A stretch of DNA of 64,000 nt from Ktedonobacter racemifer DSM 44963 (GCF_000178855.1 NZ_ADVG01000004.1:1550001-1614000), one strand, 5' to 3'. Counted from the stretch's first letter, positions 33,845 to 43,886 are shown. The notes: generated by a model not told the origin, from the letters alone. Numbers and translations: made by a program.

Positions 33845-35610
33845 CTAGGACCGCATTGTTCGCTGGGAAAGTTTCTCCTCCAAAGCTACGAGATATTCCG
33901 CAGGAGCCTTTCTGAAACGATATTGCTCTCGACGAGCTTCATGGCGATTTTCCACCTGGTGACGCAACGCTCGCCATTGCGTGAGATTACACGGTTGGAG
34001 TTCTGGGCCTTTGAAGTGGTAGCGCTGGCTGGCAACCGAGGCGACAATGCGCACGGCCCCTCGTACAACCAGACCAGGTGATGCCTGTTTGCGGCCTGTG
34101 GCTCGCCGTTCGTGATAGCGTGTTGAGCCGAAGAGGTGTTCCAGGTCGTTGTTCGTCCGTGGAAGATCAGGTTCATCATAGCAGAAGAAAAGTCCTGGCC
34201 GATAACTGTCTGTGACCTTGAGAAAGGTGGCAATCATTTTTCGAAGCGGTTCAGATGTATCTACTTCCTGTCGCATCTCATCGAGCAGGGACAGGTAGTT
34301 CTCTTGCACCTCCTTGGCGGCTTGCTGTTCAGCGTTGGCGAGCAGGTGTGCAGCTCGATGCACCCATGCGTACCCAGCTTGCACATCGGGCCAGAGGGCA
34401 GCAGTTGTAGTTAATCCCTTCGTCAGAAGTTGATGGAGGCACTCAAGTTCCGTCGGGAAGCCCCTTTTTTCGCCCCCCTCTCAAGGGAGGCAACGATGAG
34501 CGTGAGTCGTTCATGCAACGTGAGTCCGGGGGCAGCAAGTGGGGGATGCCCATCATCGGTGAGCGAGCTGCGTACTGCCGAGCAATAACTGCGAATGATC
34601 GCAGCTTCGTCATCGTTCCGTTTCTCGACGACCCGCTCAATCGGGCGCACTCCACGCACCTGCTTTTTCAATTCCTTCTTGGCATGGCGATCCGCCTCAT
34701 AGACGGGTTTCGCAGCTTCTCGCAGGTAGTGAAAGTGGCAGAGTTGATGGGGTATTTCTGGCAAAGCAGAGGCGACTGCATTCCGAATGGAATGTTGCCC
34801 ATCGGAAATCACGCCTCGGATTGGTACGGGTAACATCTTTTGTACTTCCGTAATTAACACAACCAGATCAGCCTCACACTCACTCAAGAGAGGGCGGGCA
34901 AGCAGAATTTCTCCAGACACGCTATCACGCAAGACCCATAGCACTTCATGACCGATATCTGGGCGTAACCCATCGAGGGCCAGAATGACATATTCTTGTT
35001 GGGAAAGGATGCTATGCAGACGGTCTTGATTCGCCAGATGGACGGATACTAATTCTTCATAGCGCGCCAGCAGATGAAGGACGGTTCGTTCTCCAATGGA
35101 GATTCCCCGGTCGCGGAGTGCCTGATGCAATTCCGTTAAGCTGTGATGCTGACGATAGCGCAACATGCCAACCAGCGCAATCACATCCAGGCCATATTCT
35201 CCGTGTGGCAGTGCCCATCCTCCCTCTTCTTCTGGCCGATACGGACGATGATACTGCAAGCATTCAGGGTTCTGACAGCGGCGGACAGCGAGACGCAAGC
35301 GATATCCTCCACTGAGCGTCATTACCGTACGATGGGTGTAATACGCGATGTGTGCCGAATGGTGGCAGAGACGGCAGGTGCGCTGCGTGGGGAGTAACGT
35401 CTCTGCGAGAAGCCCGTGAGAAGCTACGGAAGGTCTAGCCATAGAAGAACACTCCTTGGTCGTGTCAAAGACACGGTGGTCTTGCCTTTCCATCATCGTA
35501 ATGCGCAGCAGTTCTCCACATGGTGCTGAACCTTCACGAGGGAAGCGCTGAACAAGAAAGGCGCTGAATGGTATCTGTCCGAGCATCGGCATACCAGAAA
35601 TGGCTTCCAT
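33845..35610 (-). pseudogene. DDE-type transposase, frameshifted, family unassigned
   Basis: Two frames form one transposase. The N-terminal part has a zinc ribbon (CRLCHHSAH, then CQNPECL). After it come a helix-turn-helix region and DDE-like segments: YVILALDGLRPDIGHEVLW and IRGVISDGQHSIRNAV, with HQLCHFHYLREAAKP. The C-terminal part (33845-34384) has YDEPDLPRTNNDLEHLFGSTRYHERR, a typical catalytic-Glu region. The frame breaks between about 34380 and 34450. True start probably is one of the Met codons near 35495. The layout recalls ISL3-like transposases but I cannot place it. Confidence 0.78.
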
Positions 35611-35709
35611 CCCACGTAAGTCAGCCCAGTCCTGCTCTTCCGCGATTCTGGCGCTGCTCGCTTGCTGATATATCTAGCAAGCCGATGCTCCAGAATGAAT
35701 CGGTATTTC

Positions 35710-36188
35710 TTACCTTGATGCTCCAAGCAATTGTTGTAAGCGTGAAAGGAAATGCTTCCATCCAGCCAGGTGGTGCTCAATACGGAGTTCTTGATCCTCT
35801 GGAGTGTCAATATAGGGTCCATGAGTGAGGCGAAGCCGTGTCCCATCAGGTGCGACTGGCTCAAAGATAATCGTGACTTCTCGCTCGCCAGCCTCCTGCG
35901 AGTCATGATCCCACTTCCACGTAAAACCGAGCCGCTTTCCAGGGTCGAAAGAAGTGTAGTGCCCACGTAGATGCCAGTTCATCTGAGGCCAACTCAAGTG
36001 GTAGGCTCCTCCGGCTTGCGACACAAGCTCGGCTTCTTGTGGCCACCACTGCTGAAGCAACGTCGGCTGAGTCCAATAGTCAGGGTATGGGGAGTTCCCG
36101 AAAGGAAATCTGCTTCAACCAGAAGGATGTCGAACCCGGAGGGCAATTGAGTTACAGCCATATGTGCTCTCTTTCGTTTCATCTTCAT
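35710..36188 (-). pseudogene. SRPBCC (AHSA1-like) protein with a frameshift
   Basis: Reading from 36188 (or Met 36161), the frame gives SGFDILLVEADF. A one-base shift near 36100 then restores the domain: PYPDYWTQPTLLQQWWPQEAEL, GHYTSFDPGKRLGFTWKW, and a final helix ending LAGWKHFLSRLQQLL. This is an activator-of-Hsp90-ATPase-type SRPBCC domain, a ligand-binding fold. The start overlaps the stop of an upstream short frame as ATGA. Apart from the shift the coding pattern is intact, so a recent mutation or a sequencing error is possible. Confidence 0.75.
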
Positions 36189-36349
36189 GAAGCCCGCGAA
36201 CTCTCTTCAGTATAGAGAGTATGGGCATCGAGCTTGAACAAGCGCTGGAGTTGTTCATTAACACGCCAGAGACGTTCCCATCCCAGGCTAAGCCACGGAG
36301 AGCAGGTCCTGGAGTCGGATAGCTGGCTATGACGGTTATCTGCTCCTCA
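36185..36349 (-). other. Possible coding remnant between SRPBCC genes
   Basis: In the same frame as the upstream ArsR-SRPBCC gene, but after its stop codon, a run reads GWERLWRVNEQLQRLFKLDA then SSRAS and ends in TGA overlapping the next ATG. It has no start codon of its own. It may be the end of a lost or shortened gene. Low confidence. Confidence 0.3.
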
Positions 36350-37147
36350 TCACACCTCCCGATAGCCCTGGTGCTGTTCAACAAAGCGCTTGAGGTGCTG
36401 TCCGAGCAATTCCTGCCAGCCAGTGGTGTAGATCTCACGATCTGAATCATCAATGGTTCCCAGAATGTGGTGAGAGAGCTTGAGCCTGGTTCCGTGGGCC
36501 TCTGACTCCAGGTCAAAACGGACGGTTCCCAGCACTGGACCACGCATCGCCATTGCCCCTGTCAAAAGCAGCTTCTTGCCAGGTTCAAGATAAGTCACGG
36601 TGGCGTACAGGGCACTGCCCTTCCCCGGACCAAAATCCTCGTAAAAGCGTCCCCCGGCCAGAGGTTCCAGGTGAAAGGTGGAGTGGGGACTGGCATAGCC
36701 TTGCATCCACCAGGCATCAATGTGCGTCGTCAGGGCCTCAAAGACCTGCTGAGGTTCTGCCACAATGAGCACTTCTTGTTCGATTTGCAACGTTTTCATG
36801 GCTCGTTCCTCCTGATATGTTGAGGGATCATGTTCTGCGGCTCGTTTGAGCTGCACTAAGGATGCAGCCCAATCCGAGGCGTACACACTGACCCAGCGTT
36901 CATAGACGTGACGAAGTGGGACCGCATTGAGGGAGTGCCACCGTTCACGTCCTTGCTGGCGAACAACGACAAGGTCGGCCTGTTGGAGGACCTGAAGATG
37001 CTTCATTATCGCAAAGCGTGAGAGTCTAGGAGCAAAATGGGCACTTAATTCACTGGTGGTTTGATGACGATCCCGCAGCAAATCTAAGAGTTGCCGTCGC
37101 GTGGGATCAGCTAAGGCTTTCCAGATCAAGTCATCGTTTGCCGTCAT
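36350..37147 (-). CDS. ArsR-type HTH fused to an AHSA1-like SRPBCC domain
   Basis: A 265-residue fusion. Residues 1-95 are an ArsR winged helix (IWKALADPTRRQLLDLL, TTSELSAHF, FAIMKHLQVLQQADLV). After a short linker, residues about 115-262 form an SRPBCC domain (IEQEVLIVAEPQQVFEALT, AWWMQGYA, TTGWQELLGQHLKRFVE). This suggests a one-component sensor whose hydrophobic ligand is bound by the SRPBCC part; no ArsR metal-binding Cys motif is seen. A second SRPBCC gene, broken, follows. An 18-bp palindrome lies just upstream of the start, so autoregulation is likely. Confidence 0.88.
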   Translation of the reverse strand: MTANDDLIWKALADPTRRQLLDLLRDRHQTTSELSAHFAPRLSRFAIMKHLQVLQQADLVVVRQQGRERWHSLNAVPLRHVYERWVSVYASDWAASLVQLKRAAEHDPSTYQEERAMKTLQIEQEVLIVAEPQQVFEALTTHIDAWWMQGYASPHSTFHLEPLAGGRFYEDFGPGKGSALYATVTYLEPGKKLLLTGAMAMRGPVLGTVRFDLESEAHGTRLKLSHHILGTIDDSDREIYTTGWQELLGQHLKRFVEQHQGYREV

Positions 37148-37166
37148 ATAGGTTACTCCTTTGTCA

Positions 37167-37184
37167 CGTTACTATATAGTAACG
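37167..37184. promoter_or_regulatory. 18-bp palindrome, likely ArsR operator
   Basis: CGTTACTATATAGTAACG is a perfect palindrome 20 bp before the ArsR-SRPBCC start codon, the usual place for autoregulatory ArsR binding. Its centre TATATA could also be part of the -10. Confidence 0.65.
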
Positions 37185-37539
37185 TATATTATCGAGAAAT
37201 GCAAGAGTTGGTGCTTCAAAGTGAAGAGAGAATACGATGGAGATCAATGCCAAGAAGAGTTGCAGAAACCTAGCAGAAGAATATATTGACGGGAAAAAAC
37301 CTCTTTTGAACAAACACTATCCATGAGCTAAGAGGCTCTCGCGTAGGATTCCCCAGCAAACAATGCGGTCCTAGAAAAAAACAAGACAACCACCTACCTG
37401 AACAATCTCCAGAGCGGCGAACTCCTGGCTCAATCGCTGGCATCGGATCGTGATGTGACGGAAATATTTGCTCCACCCTTACGATGCCTTCCTGCATGGG
37501 GAGATCAGGAAGCGGAAACGTTGAGGGCACGATTTAAGT
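37185..37539. other. Gene-free region
   Basis: I see no supported gene. A plus-strand frame around 37408-37583 (LLAQSLASDRDVTEIF) has no start and overlaps the next gene antisense. The minus-strand frame at 37270-37530 has no ribosome site or recognisable family. Confidence 0.4.
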
Positions 37540-37974
37540 TTAAGCTGCCTTGGGCTGAAAAGGCCGGAATAATCGCCATCCTGTAATAAAAAGGAGGATT
37601 ACTATCAATATGATAGTAATAACGAATTGACTTTGGCATCTTTGGATAGCAGCACGATAGGTATCGTTAATAGATAGCTCGTAAACAATAACGCCATGAG
37701 TTGGGGCATGACGAACAATATCATTCCACTGCTGATAAAAGTTGAGAGCAACCACAAGAGACCAGATGCTTATGATAAGCTCAAGAAAAAACAGGCTATC
37801 TTGCCACCATATGTTTTTACGTCTGATGAGATCGGCTAGCAGAAAGAAGGTTGTTCCTATGATGGGCAAACTAGCACTTATTGTTGTGAGAATTGACCAA
37901 GTATGCAACTCCGCAAAGATCACATCATTAAAGAACATGTTCATCTCTTGTATGCTCTTTCCAAACCAATACAT
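37540..37974 (-). CDS. Small integral membrane protein, unknown
   Basis: A 144-residue protein with four predicted membrane helices (about residues 25-47, 60-80, and 115-137, plus a weaker one). A polar loop follows helix 3 (YQQWNDIVRHAPTHG). The C-terminus is basic (RLFRPFQPKAA). Start could be 37974 or Met 37944 (MNMFF), where AAGAG is better placed. No family recognised. It lies immediately beside the IS3 insertion (38021), which begins about 45 bp upstream and may have removed its native promoter. Confidence 0.6.
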   Translation of the reverse strand: MYWFGKSIQEMNMFFNDVIFAELHTWSILTTISASLPIIGTTFFLLADLIRRKNIWWQDSLFFLELIISIWSLVVALNFYQQWNDIVRHAPTHGVIVYELSINDTYRAAIQRCQSQFVITIILIVILLFITGWRLFRPFQPKAA

Positions 37975-38159
37975 GTTCGAATGGATACCTGAGAGCTAGG
38001 CCACATCATCAAACATCAGATGAAGTGAGCTTGCCCCGTTTTCGTAGAGTCTCTAGAGGTTTGAGGTGAGGAGAGTGAAAAATGTTTTGACGCAACGTGA
38101 CGTTAACGTTTTTATTATAGTATAAAAATTGTACTACGTCAAACGTTACGTTATGTTTT

Positions 38160-39018
38160 TTAATTCCCCGTCCGCTCATAATTCAGTGGACTTACGTATC
38201 CGAGTGTAGAATGCCGACGAACACGATTATAATAGACTTCCATGTAGGTAAAGAGTGCTAATCGCGCTTCATCATGTGATGAATAAATGCGTTCCCCTAC
38301 ACATTCATCTTTTAAGGTTCCAAAGAAACTCTCCATCGCGGCATTGTCCCAACAATTTCCTTTACGTGACATACTTGACTGTATTCCAGCTTGTTCTAAA
38401 CACGCCTGATACGCTCTTGAAGTGTACTGACTTCCTCTATCACTGTGATGCAGCAACCCCGCTTTAGGGCGACGGCGGGCAAGGGCAAGGTTAGCGTGCC
38501 TGTTCTATTAATCTCTCATCGCAATTGCTCGACATCGACCATCCCACAACCATTCGTGAATACAGATCTAAAATGACCGCGAGATAGAGCCATCCTTGTC
38601 GAGTTGGGATATACGTGATATCCGTCACCCATTTTTTGTTTGGCGCTTCAGCACGAAATTCCCGATTTAAAAGGTTGGGAGCGACTGGATGAGCCATATC
38701 TCTTTTTGTGGTCACTACTCGACGCCGTTTACGTCTGGCAGAAAGGTTCTTCTGCCGCATGAGCCTGGCGATCCGTTTGCGTGAGCAGGTGATCCCTTCG
38801 TCACGCAGCTCTCTCAAAATGCGTGGGCTTCCATATCGTCCTTGATGAGTTACAAACACCTGCCGTATCTTCTGCGTTAAATGAGCATCTTCTCGTTCGC
38901 GCAGGCAGGCTGAACGTTTGCGCCAGGCATAAAAGCCGCTTTCCGAGATTCCGAGCACATCGCACATGATAACAATGGAGAATTCATGCTTGTGCTGTTC
39001 AATAAATTGATGTTTCAT
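38160..39018 (-). pseudogene. IS3-family transposase OrfB, frameshifted
   Basis: The rve-type integrase. The first part (38491-39018) has the HTH_21 region (ISESGFYAWRKR, YGSPRILRELRDEG) and catalytic Asp in WVTDITYIPT. It stops at DERLIEQAR. The second part resumes in another frame at about 38495 (NLALARRRPKAG) with the second Asp in HHSDRGSQYTS and the Glu in NAAMESFFGTLKDE. One base is lost between them, so no intact enzyme is made. It starts inside orfA's stop (ATGA overlap). Confidence 0.88.
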
Positions 39019-39311
39019 TTGGATTCCCGTGAGAAGATGCTCACTGCTTTTTTTAGTATGTCACGCTCCTGCTGGAGTCTTTCGACTTCGCGTTTCAAGC
39101 GACGATTTTCTTCCTCAAGCGTGGTTTGATGCCCTTTGCCTGGAAATGCTTCTTTCCCATGTTCTGCTAATTCCTTGCGCCACCCATGAATCGCGCTGTC
39201 GGAGATACCCAGCTCGCGCGCTATTTGTGCAATCGGCTTGCCTGATGTTTGCGCCAGCCGCACGGCTTCCTCTTTGAATTCTTTTGTGTAGACCTTTTGG
39301 CTCTTTCCCAT
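39015..39311 (-). CDS. IS3-family OrfA (HTH_Tnp_1)
   Basis: A 98-residue DNA-binding subunit. YTKEFKEEAVRLAQTSG and IAQIARELGISDSAIHGWRKE form the helix-turn-helix, followed by a leucine-zipper-like coil (LEEENRRLKREVERLQQERD). ATG 39311 has AAGGGG at proper spacing. It normally combines with OrfB by frameshifting to make the transposase; OrfB here is broken. Confidence 0.88.
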   Translation of the reverse strand: MGKSQKVYTKEFKEEAVRLAQTSGKPIAQIARELGISDSAIHGWRKELAEHGKEAFPGKGHQTTLEEENRRLKREVERLQQERDILKKAVSIFSRESK

Positions 39312-39380
39312 TGATAAGCCCCTTTCTGATCTGCTTCGAGTATATCTCAGCTTTAGGGACTCTTTCAAATCGGGGCAATC

Positions 39381-40460
39381 TCACGTCAGTCCCAATCCCT
39401 GTTTATCACCCTTGAAGGAGGTTTCGATGCCTCCACCACGCTGATCATAAAAGGTCACATAGGCCAAGAGCACCGCCGTGGGATCAGGTGCTTGCGATGC
39501 CTCCCATCCCAGAAGGGGAAGAACCTGCTCAATCGAGAGCGAACACATCAGAATGCCATAAGCAAATGTGCCATCTCTTCTGCGACAGCGTACCGCAATA
39601 CGTCGCATGGGACGGACGTAGCCAGCGGCTTCCTCGCTCACCCAGCCAAAGGAACGTTCCGACCAGGTGGGGTCCTGGACCCATTCCTTGACCGTTTGAG
39701 ACAGTCGCGTGATACGTCGTCCCGAGTATTCTTTCGCCATGACCTCGTAGCCTCGGGAGAGCAGCCAATTGAGGTCGTCCTCGGTTCCCGCACCTGCATC
39801 GACACGGATAATGGTCCGTCTGCGTTTGGCATCGTCCAATTGCAAGGTCGTCTCAGCAGTCTCTACCAGCGGTTGCAGAGCCTTGATCAGTTGGACATTG
39901 CCTGCAAAAAGCTGATCGACCACGACTTCTTCATACTGGGTCGCCAGCACACGACCCAATTGCCGCCCTCGGCGATGATAGAGTCCTGCAAAATAGCCGC
40001 GCGTGGCAAACGCCGCTTTTGGTCCACAAGGCATGCCCGTCAGGTCCACGTCCAAGAGTTGAAAAGCGGCCTGATAGTCATGATGAAAGCCTTGGCTCTG
40101 AGCGCGGTAGATCTCATCGAGCGCCTGATGCACCTGAAGGACATTTTCCTCAGCACAGGCAGAAAGCGTCTCTTGCACCACCGACTGCTCAGCACAAGAG
40201 GTTCGACCGAAGGCTCGTTGCAAGCCCGGATCGGCTCGCAGCCGACTGTTGATTTCTACCAGTCCATGGGCTCCAGCCAACAGACTGATAAACGCATCCA
40301 TCAGCTTGTCGAGAGGCGTATGCTTGATGGTTTTCTGCCTGATCTGCACTCTCTTGCGGATCGGGCTCAAGACATCCAATTGCTGCAATTTGGCTCCTAT
40401 GGCGGCCAGGATGGCGCATCCAGTGAAATGGTTCGTTGTTGTTGTGATAGACTCGTTCAT
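39381..40460 (-). pseudogene. IS4/IS1380-like DDE transposase, 3' truncated by IS3
   Basis: A 359-residue N-terminal portion. DDE marks are LLDVDLTGMPCG, IIRVDAGAGTEDDL and, at the very end, QRGGGIETSFKGDKQGLG, which carries the catalytic Glu. The frame crosses into the IS3 end and stops two codons later, so the last codons are IS3-derived and the usual 60-100 C-terminal residues are lost. The missing tail is not seen on the other side of the IS3. An antisense frame of 386 residues over this gene is spurious. Confidence 0.8.
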
Positions 40461-40690
40461 GGTGATACTCCTTTTTCTAATGAAAGCTCCTTTGTTCCTT
40501 CATTAGCTATGGAGTATCGCTCTGCTTTTTGCAAGCTCTGCACTGGCTCGCTGGACTGTCGTCAATTTGGGCGAAACTTAGGTAGCTTAGACTTTTATGG
40601 ATGTGGATTGATTGGACATTGTAGCTCGAAGGTGCTTATAATGCCTATGTAGAGGCGTTGTTTAAATTGTTTTTATGGAGGTTATGATAT

Positions 40691-41638
40691 ATGCAGTATC
40701 GTCGTCTTGGTAACACGGGTACAAAAGTGAGCAGCGTGGCATTGGGAGGTTGGATCAACTACGGTGAGGGGAAAACAGCCCAGGAGGCGGCGCAGCAGGT
40801 TATCCGCACGGCGTATGAGAAGGGCATCAACTATTTTGATATCGCGGATGTTTATGGTCGTGGTGAGGCGGAGAAGGAGATGGGAGCGGTCCTGCGTGAT
40901 TTCCCACGTCATACCTTGGTAATTGCCTCGAAAGTTTTCTGGCCCATGAGCGATGATGTGAATGACCGGGGGCTCTCGCGCAAACATATCATGGAAAGTG
41001 TGGAAAAGAGCCTGAAGCGCGTTGGCACGGACTACATCGATATCTACTTCTGCCATCGCCCAGATCCAGAGACTCCGTTGCTGGAGACGGCGCGTGCCAT
41101 GGACGACCTGATTCACCAGGGCAAGGTACTCTACTGGGGAACCTCTATGTGGGAGGGTTCACAGATCGCCGAGGTCTATCAACTTTGCGAGCGCTACAAC
41201 CTCTATGCACCAGTTGCCGAGCAGCCACAGTATTCCATGCTCGAGCGCGAGCGCGTTGAGCGCGAGATTCTGCCAATTATTGAGCCGCGTGGTATTGGCC
41301 TGGTTGCCTTCTCACCCCTGGGTCAGGGCATGCTGACAGGTAAGTATGATAAAGGTATTGATGAAGGTACACGCTTCCACCGCGAGACATGGGCGCGCGA
41401 TCGCTTCTTCAACGACGCCAATGTGACTCGTGTACGCAAGCTCAAAGAGATTGCTGACGAGCTTGGCGCCAACCGCGCGCAACTGGCACTGGCCTGGGTG
41501 TTGCGCAATTCCGGCGTAAGCAGTGCCATTATCGGCGCTACCCGCCCCGAGCAGGTCGAGGACAATGTGCAGGCTATCAACTTCGTCGAGAAGCTCGGCA
41601 ATGAGGTGCTCCAGCGCATCGACGCCATCCTCGCGTAG
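40691..41638 (+). CDS. Aldo/keto reductase, Kv-beta/YghZ-like
   Basis: A 315-residue NADPH-dependent oxidoreductase. The catalytic tetrad is visible as Asp and Tyr in FDIADVYGRGEAE, Lys in VIASKVFWP and His in YFCHRPDPE. The nucleotide-binding end is SSAIIGATRPEQVEDN. The sequence MQYRRLGNTGTKVSSVALGGW is the standard opening. GGAGG lies 9 nt before the ATG. These enzymes reduce aldehydes such as methylglyoxal. It is a single gene ended by the stem-loop at 41652-41711. Confidence 0.92.
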   Translation: MQYRRLGNTGTKVSSVALGGWINYGEGKTAQEAAQQVIRTAYEKGINYFDIADVYGRGEAEKEMGAVLRDFPRHTLVIASKVFWPMSDDVNDRGLSRKHIMESVEKSLKRVGTDYIDIYFCHRPDPETPLLETARAMDDLIHQGKVLYWGTSMWEGSQIAEVYQLCERYNLYAPVAEQPQYSMLERERVEREILPIIEPRGIGLVAFSPLGQGMLTGKYDKGIDEGTRFHRETWARDRFFNDANVTRVRKLKEIADELGANRAQLALAWVLRNSGVSSAIIGATRPEQVEDNVQAINFVEKLGNEVLQRIDAILA

Positions 41639-41651
41639 GCGGAGGGACGCA

Positions 41652-41711
41652 TGACATATGCGCCTACGCCCAGGGGCAGTGTGCTAGCTCCCAGCGTAGG
41701 CGCATACGTCA
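41652..41711. terminator. Stem-loop between convergent AKR and NUDIX genes
   Basis: Arms 41652-41669 and 41694-41711 pair over 18 bp with one mismatch (TATGCGCCTACGC core). It fills the gap between two convergent stop codons. Related in design to the long palindromes. Confidence 0.6.
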
Positions 41712-41722
41712 GTAGCGCATCT

Positions 41723-42229
41723 CTATAATTTAATTGCTTTCCAATCGCGTAGGATCTGGTAGTGGACGGGAAAGGCGAGGGTTGGGAGTTCTTCCCAGGC
41801 AAAGAAAGCCAGCTCGCTCGCCTCTTCAGGCTGGACGGCTAAGTGACTGACCTGATCACTAAGCAGTTGCGCGTGAAATGCAGCCACGACATTCGAGCCT
41901 TCTTCTCCACCATAAATACCGATCAGCCTGTCTAATTGAATATCAATATTGGCTTCTTCCTTCGCTTCACGTATGACCGCCTCCTGAACGGTTTCTCCAA
42001 GCTCAATATAGCCGCCACAAAAATTCCATAAACCTCTCGCTGGCTCTATATTTCGCTTGAGTAGCAATAGCTTTTCCTCGTGTTCAATTACCACTAACGC
42101 GACTAACTTTGGCTGTGGATAGTGAATATACTGGCATCCTGGACAGAAGAGGCGGCGAATAGTATGTATTTCTTTCTCGATAAGAGCCGTTGCGCAGAGT
42201 GGGCAATAGGTAAATGTAAGATGAGGCAT
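41723..42229 (-). CDS. NUDIX hydrolase with N-terminal zinc ribbon
   Basis: A 168-residue protein. Residues 9-32 form a zinc ribbon (CPLC, then CPGC), as in NudC-type NADH pyrophosphatases and COG1051 ADP-ribose hydrolases. The Nudix box runs from GGYIELGETVQEAVIREA to KEEANI with the metal-binding Glu residues. It is shorter than NudC and lacks its SQPWPFP motif, so ADP-ribose or a related nucleotide is a likelier substrate. Confidence 0.88.
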   Translation of the reverse strand: MPHLTFTYCPLCATALIEKEIHTIRRLFCPGCQYIHYPQPKLVALVVIEHEEKLLLLKRNIEPARGLWNFCGGYIELGETVQEAVIREAKEEANIDIQLDRLIGIYGGEEGSNVVAAFHAQLLSDQVSHLAVQPEEASELAFFAWEELPTLAFPVHYQILRDWKAIKL

Positions 42230-42517
42230 AACATATCACTCCTAAATCGAATGTGTTTTCTGTTCTAGATTTCTTGTTGATACAATGGGTCAGATAAGAA
42301 GGCCATGACTCGCTCATAGATGGAATCCATGTTTTTCTCAGATGAAAATTTTGCACGTGATGTAACAATATCATGTATGTGGATATACTGCCAGACCTGA
42401 GCCTCTTACGCTCAGGGATTTCTCACTCTGGGTTGCATGACCCAGCTGTTCTCTCTCCTCTGTTGAGTGGGAAATTGTGGTATGCTGTGCTTTAAAAAAG
42501 CGGGCGAGAGGAGTGCA

Positions 42518-43075
42518 ATGAAGAGAAAGCGCGCAGATAGAGGCGATGGCTGGAAGCGTATCAGCAAGTACCGATTTGTATTACAGTCAAGCGAGATAGA
42601 GACTTTCCAGGGGCATGCGAGCCTGATCTATTTTGATGAGGTGCGGGAACCGCTCTGGGTACCCTACGCCGGGCAGAGTATCTGTATTGTGGATGATAGC
42701 TACTCCTGGCTGCAACTCTTTCCGCAGGGAGCCAGGCACGCCGCCACGGTTATGTTTAATGCGCAAGGCGAGATTGTGCAGTGGTATATCGACATATGTA
42801 AACGTACATTTGTGGATGAGCAAGGGGTGTTGTGGTATGAAGACCTGTACCTGGATATTATCTTTCTGCCTGGCGACAAGATTGAATTAATAGATGTCGA
42901 TGAACTGGATGAGGCCCTGGAGCAAGGCATTATTTCGGATGATGAGTATAACCTGGCCTGGAATGAGGCCAGCGCCCTCTTGACGCGGCTTGAAGAGCAG
43001 CGTTTCCCCCTGGTATTGCTGGCTGAGCAGTATAGAGCTAGCTTGCTGGCACAGATGCCCCTTGCAGAGGCTTGA
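42518..43075 (+). CDS. DUF402 domain protein
   Basis: A 185-residue DUF402 protein. Conserved marks are DDSYSWLQLFPQG, the VQWYIDICKRTFVDEQG strand pair and YEDLYLDIIFLPG, with LDEALEQGIISDDEYNLAW at the end. In characterised members DUF402 is a metal-dependent phosphatase-like fold acting on nucleotides or phosphorylated metabolites. GAGGAG is well placed before ATG 42518. The HAD gene follows in the same direction after 109 bp. Confidence 0.85.
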   Translation: MKRKRADRGDGWKRISKYRFVLQSSEIETFQGHASLIYFDEVREPLWVPYAGQSICIVDDSYSWLQLFPQGARHAATVMFNAQGEIVQWYIDICKRTFVDEQGVLWYEDLYLDIIFLPGDKIELIDVDELDEALEQGIISDDEYNLAWNEASALLTRLEEQRFPLVLLAEQYRASLLAQMPLAEA

Positions 43076-43184
43076 GGTTGCCACATAACTTCTTGCCTGC
43101 TGCGCTCAATTTATTTATCACTTAGCAATAAATTTTAGCAATAAATTATAGAACCATTTGAGAAGGAAAGAAAAGAGGCTGCTT

Positions 43185-43886
43185 ATGCATGGAAGGTATA
43201 AGGCCGTTATTTTTGACTTATTTGGGACTCTGATCGGCGTGTTTTCGGTGACGGCTTTTAAAACAGCGGTTACTACTATGGCAGAGATGATGCAAGCCCC
43301 TCATGAGCGTTTTACCTACCTATGGGAGGAGGGAACTTATCAACAGTTGAGTACCGGTGGCTTGGCGACTATTGATGAGGCGCTGTCCTTTATTTGTCGA
43401 GAGCTGGCCATTGAGCTAGAGGATGGAAAGTTCAAAGAGGTTATCAATGTGCGCTATGAATTTACGCGCCAGGCTCTTCAACCGCTAGCTGGCGTTGTTG
43501 AAACTTTGAGTACCCTCAAGCAGCAGGGATATAAGCTGGGTCTCGTCAGTAATTGCTCGCCTGATGTCGTCCATTTGTGGGAACAGACACCTTTTGCTCA
43601 ACTCATCGATGTGCCTATCTTCTCATGCCAAGCGGGTTGGCAGAAGCCTGATCCGCGTATTTATCGTTTAGCAGCTGAATGTCTGAATGTCACGCCTGAG
43701 GATTGTCTCTATGTTGGTGATGGTAGCGACCGCGAGTTATCGGGTGCCAAGGCGATTGGAATGCATCCCGTTCTAATTCAAACTCCGCTGCATGACGCCT
43801 ATGATCAACAGCGCGCAGATCTTACTACATGGAATGGTCATGTGATCAATAGCATGAAGGATCTGCTTCCTCTGCTTCAGCTTTGA
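43185..43886 (+). CDS. HAD-superfamily hydrolase
   Basis: A 233-residue HAD phosphatase. Motif I is FDLFGTLIG, with the nucleophile Asp and the unusual Phe in place of the second Asp. Motif II is LVSNCSPD, motif III the Lys in WQKPDPRIY and motif IV VGDGSDRELSGA. With DLFGT instead of DxDGT it resembles haloacid dehalogenase-like and YjjG/YfnB-type proteins. The cap is a C1 helical bundle (about residues 20-90). AAGAGG precedes ATG 43185. Substrate unknown. Confidence 0.85.
   Translation: MHGRYKAVIFDLFGTLIGVFSVTAFKTAVTTMAEMMQAPHERFTYLWEEGTYQQLSTGGLATIDEALSFICRELAIELEDGKFKEVINVRYEFTRQALQPLAGVVETLSTLKQQGYKLGLVSNCSPDVVHLWEQTPFAQLIDVPIFSCQAGWQKPDPRIYRLAAECLNVTPEDCLYVGDGSDRELSGAKAIGMHPVLIQTPLHDAYDQQRADLTTWNGHVINSMKDLLPLLQL

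Larger units (their letters stand above)
38021..39388 (-). mobile_element. IS3-family element
   Basis: About 1.37 kb, bounded by imperfect 34-bp inverted repeats: TGAAGTGAGCTTGCCCCG at 38021 onward and, inverted, CGGGGCAATCTCACGTCA up to 39388. It holds orfA and a broken orfB. The flanking 3-4 bases (AGA left, GTC right) are not a target duplication, so the ends have been rearranged since insertion. It truncates the transposase gene on its right. Confidence 0.8.

Noticed and set aside
37270-37530. 86-residue minus-strand frame
   Set aside because: No ribosome site, no hydrophobic or domain pattern, and the region looks like intergenic remnant.
39492-40652. 386-residue plus-strand open frame
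   Set aside because: Fully antisense to the truncated transposase, with no ribosome site or recognisable domain.
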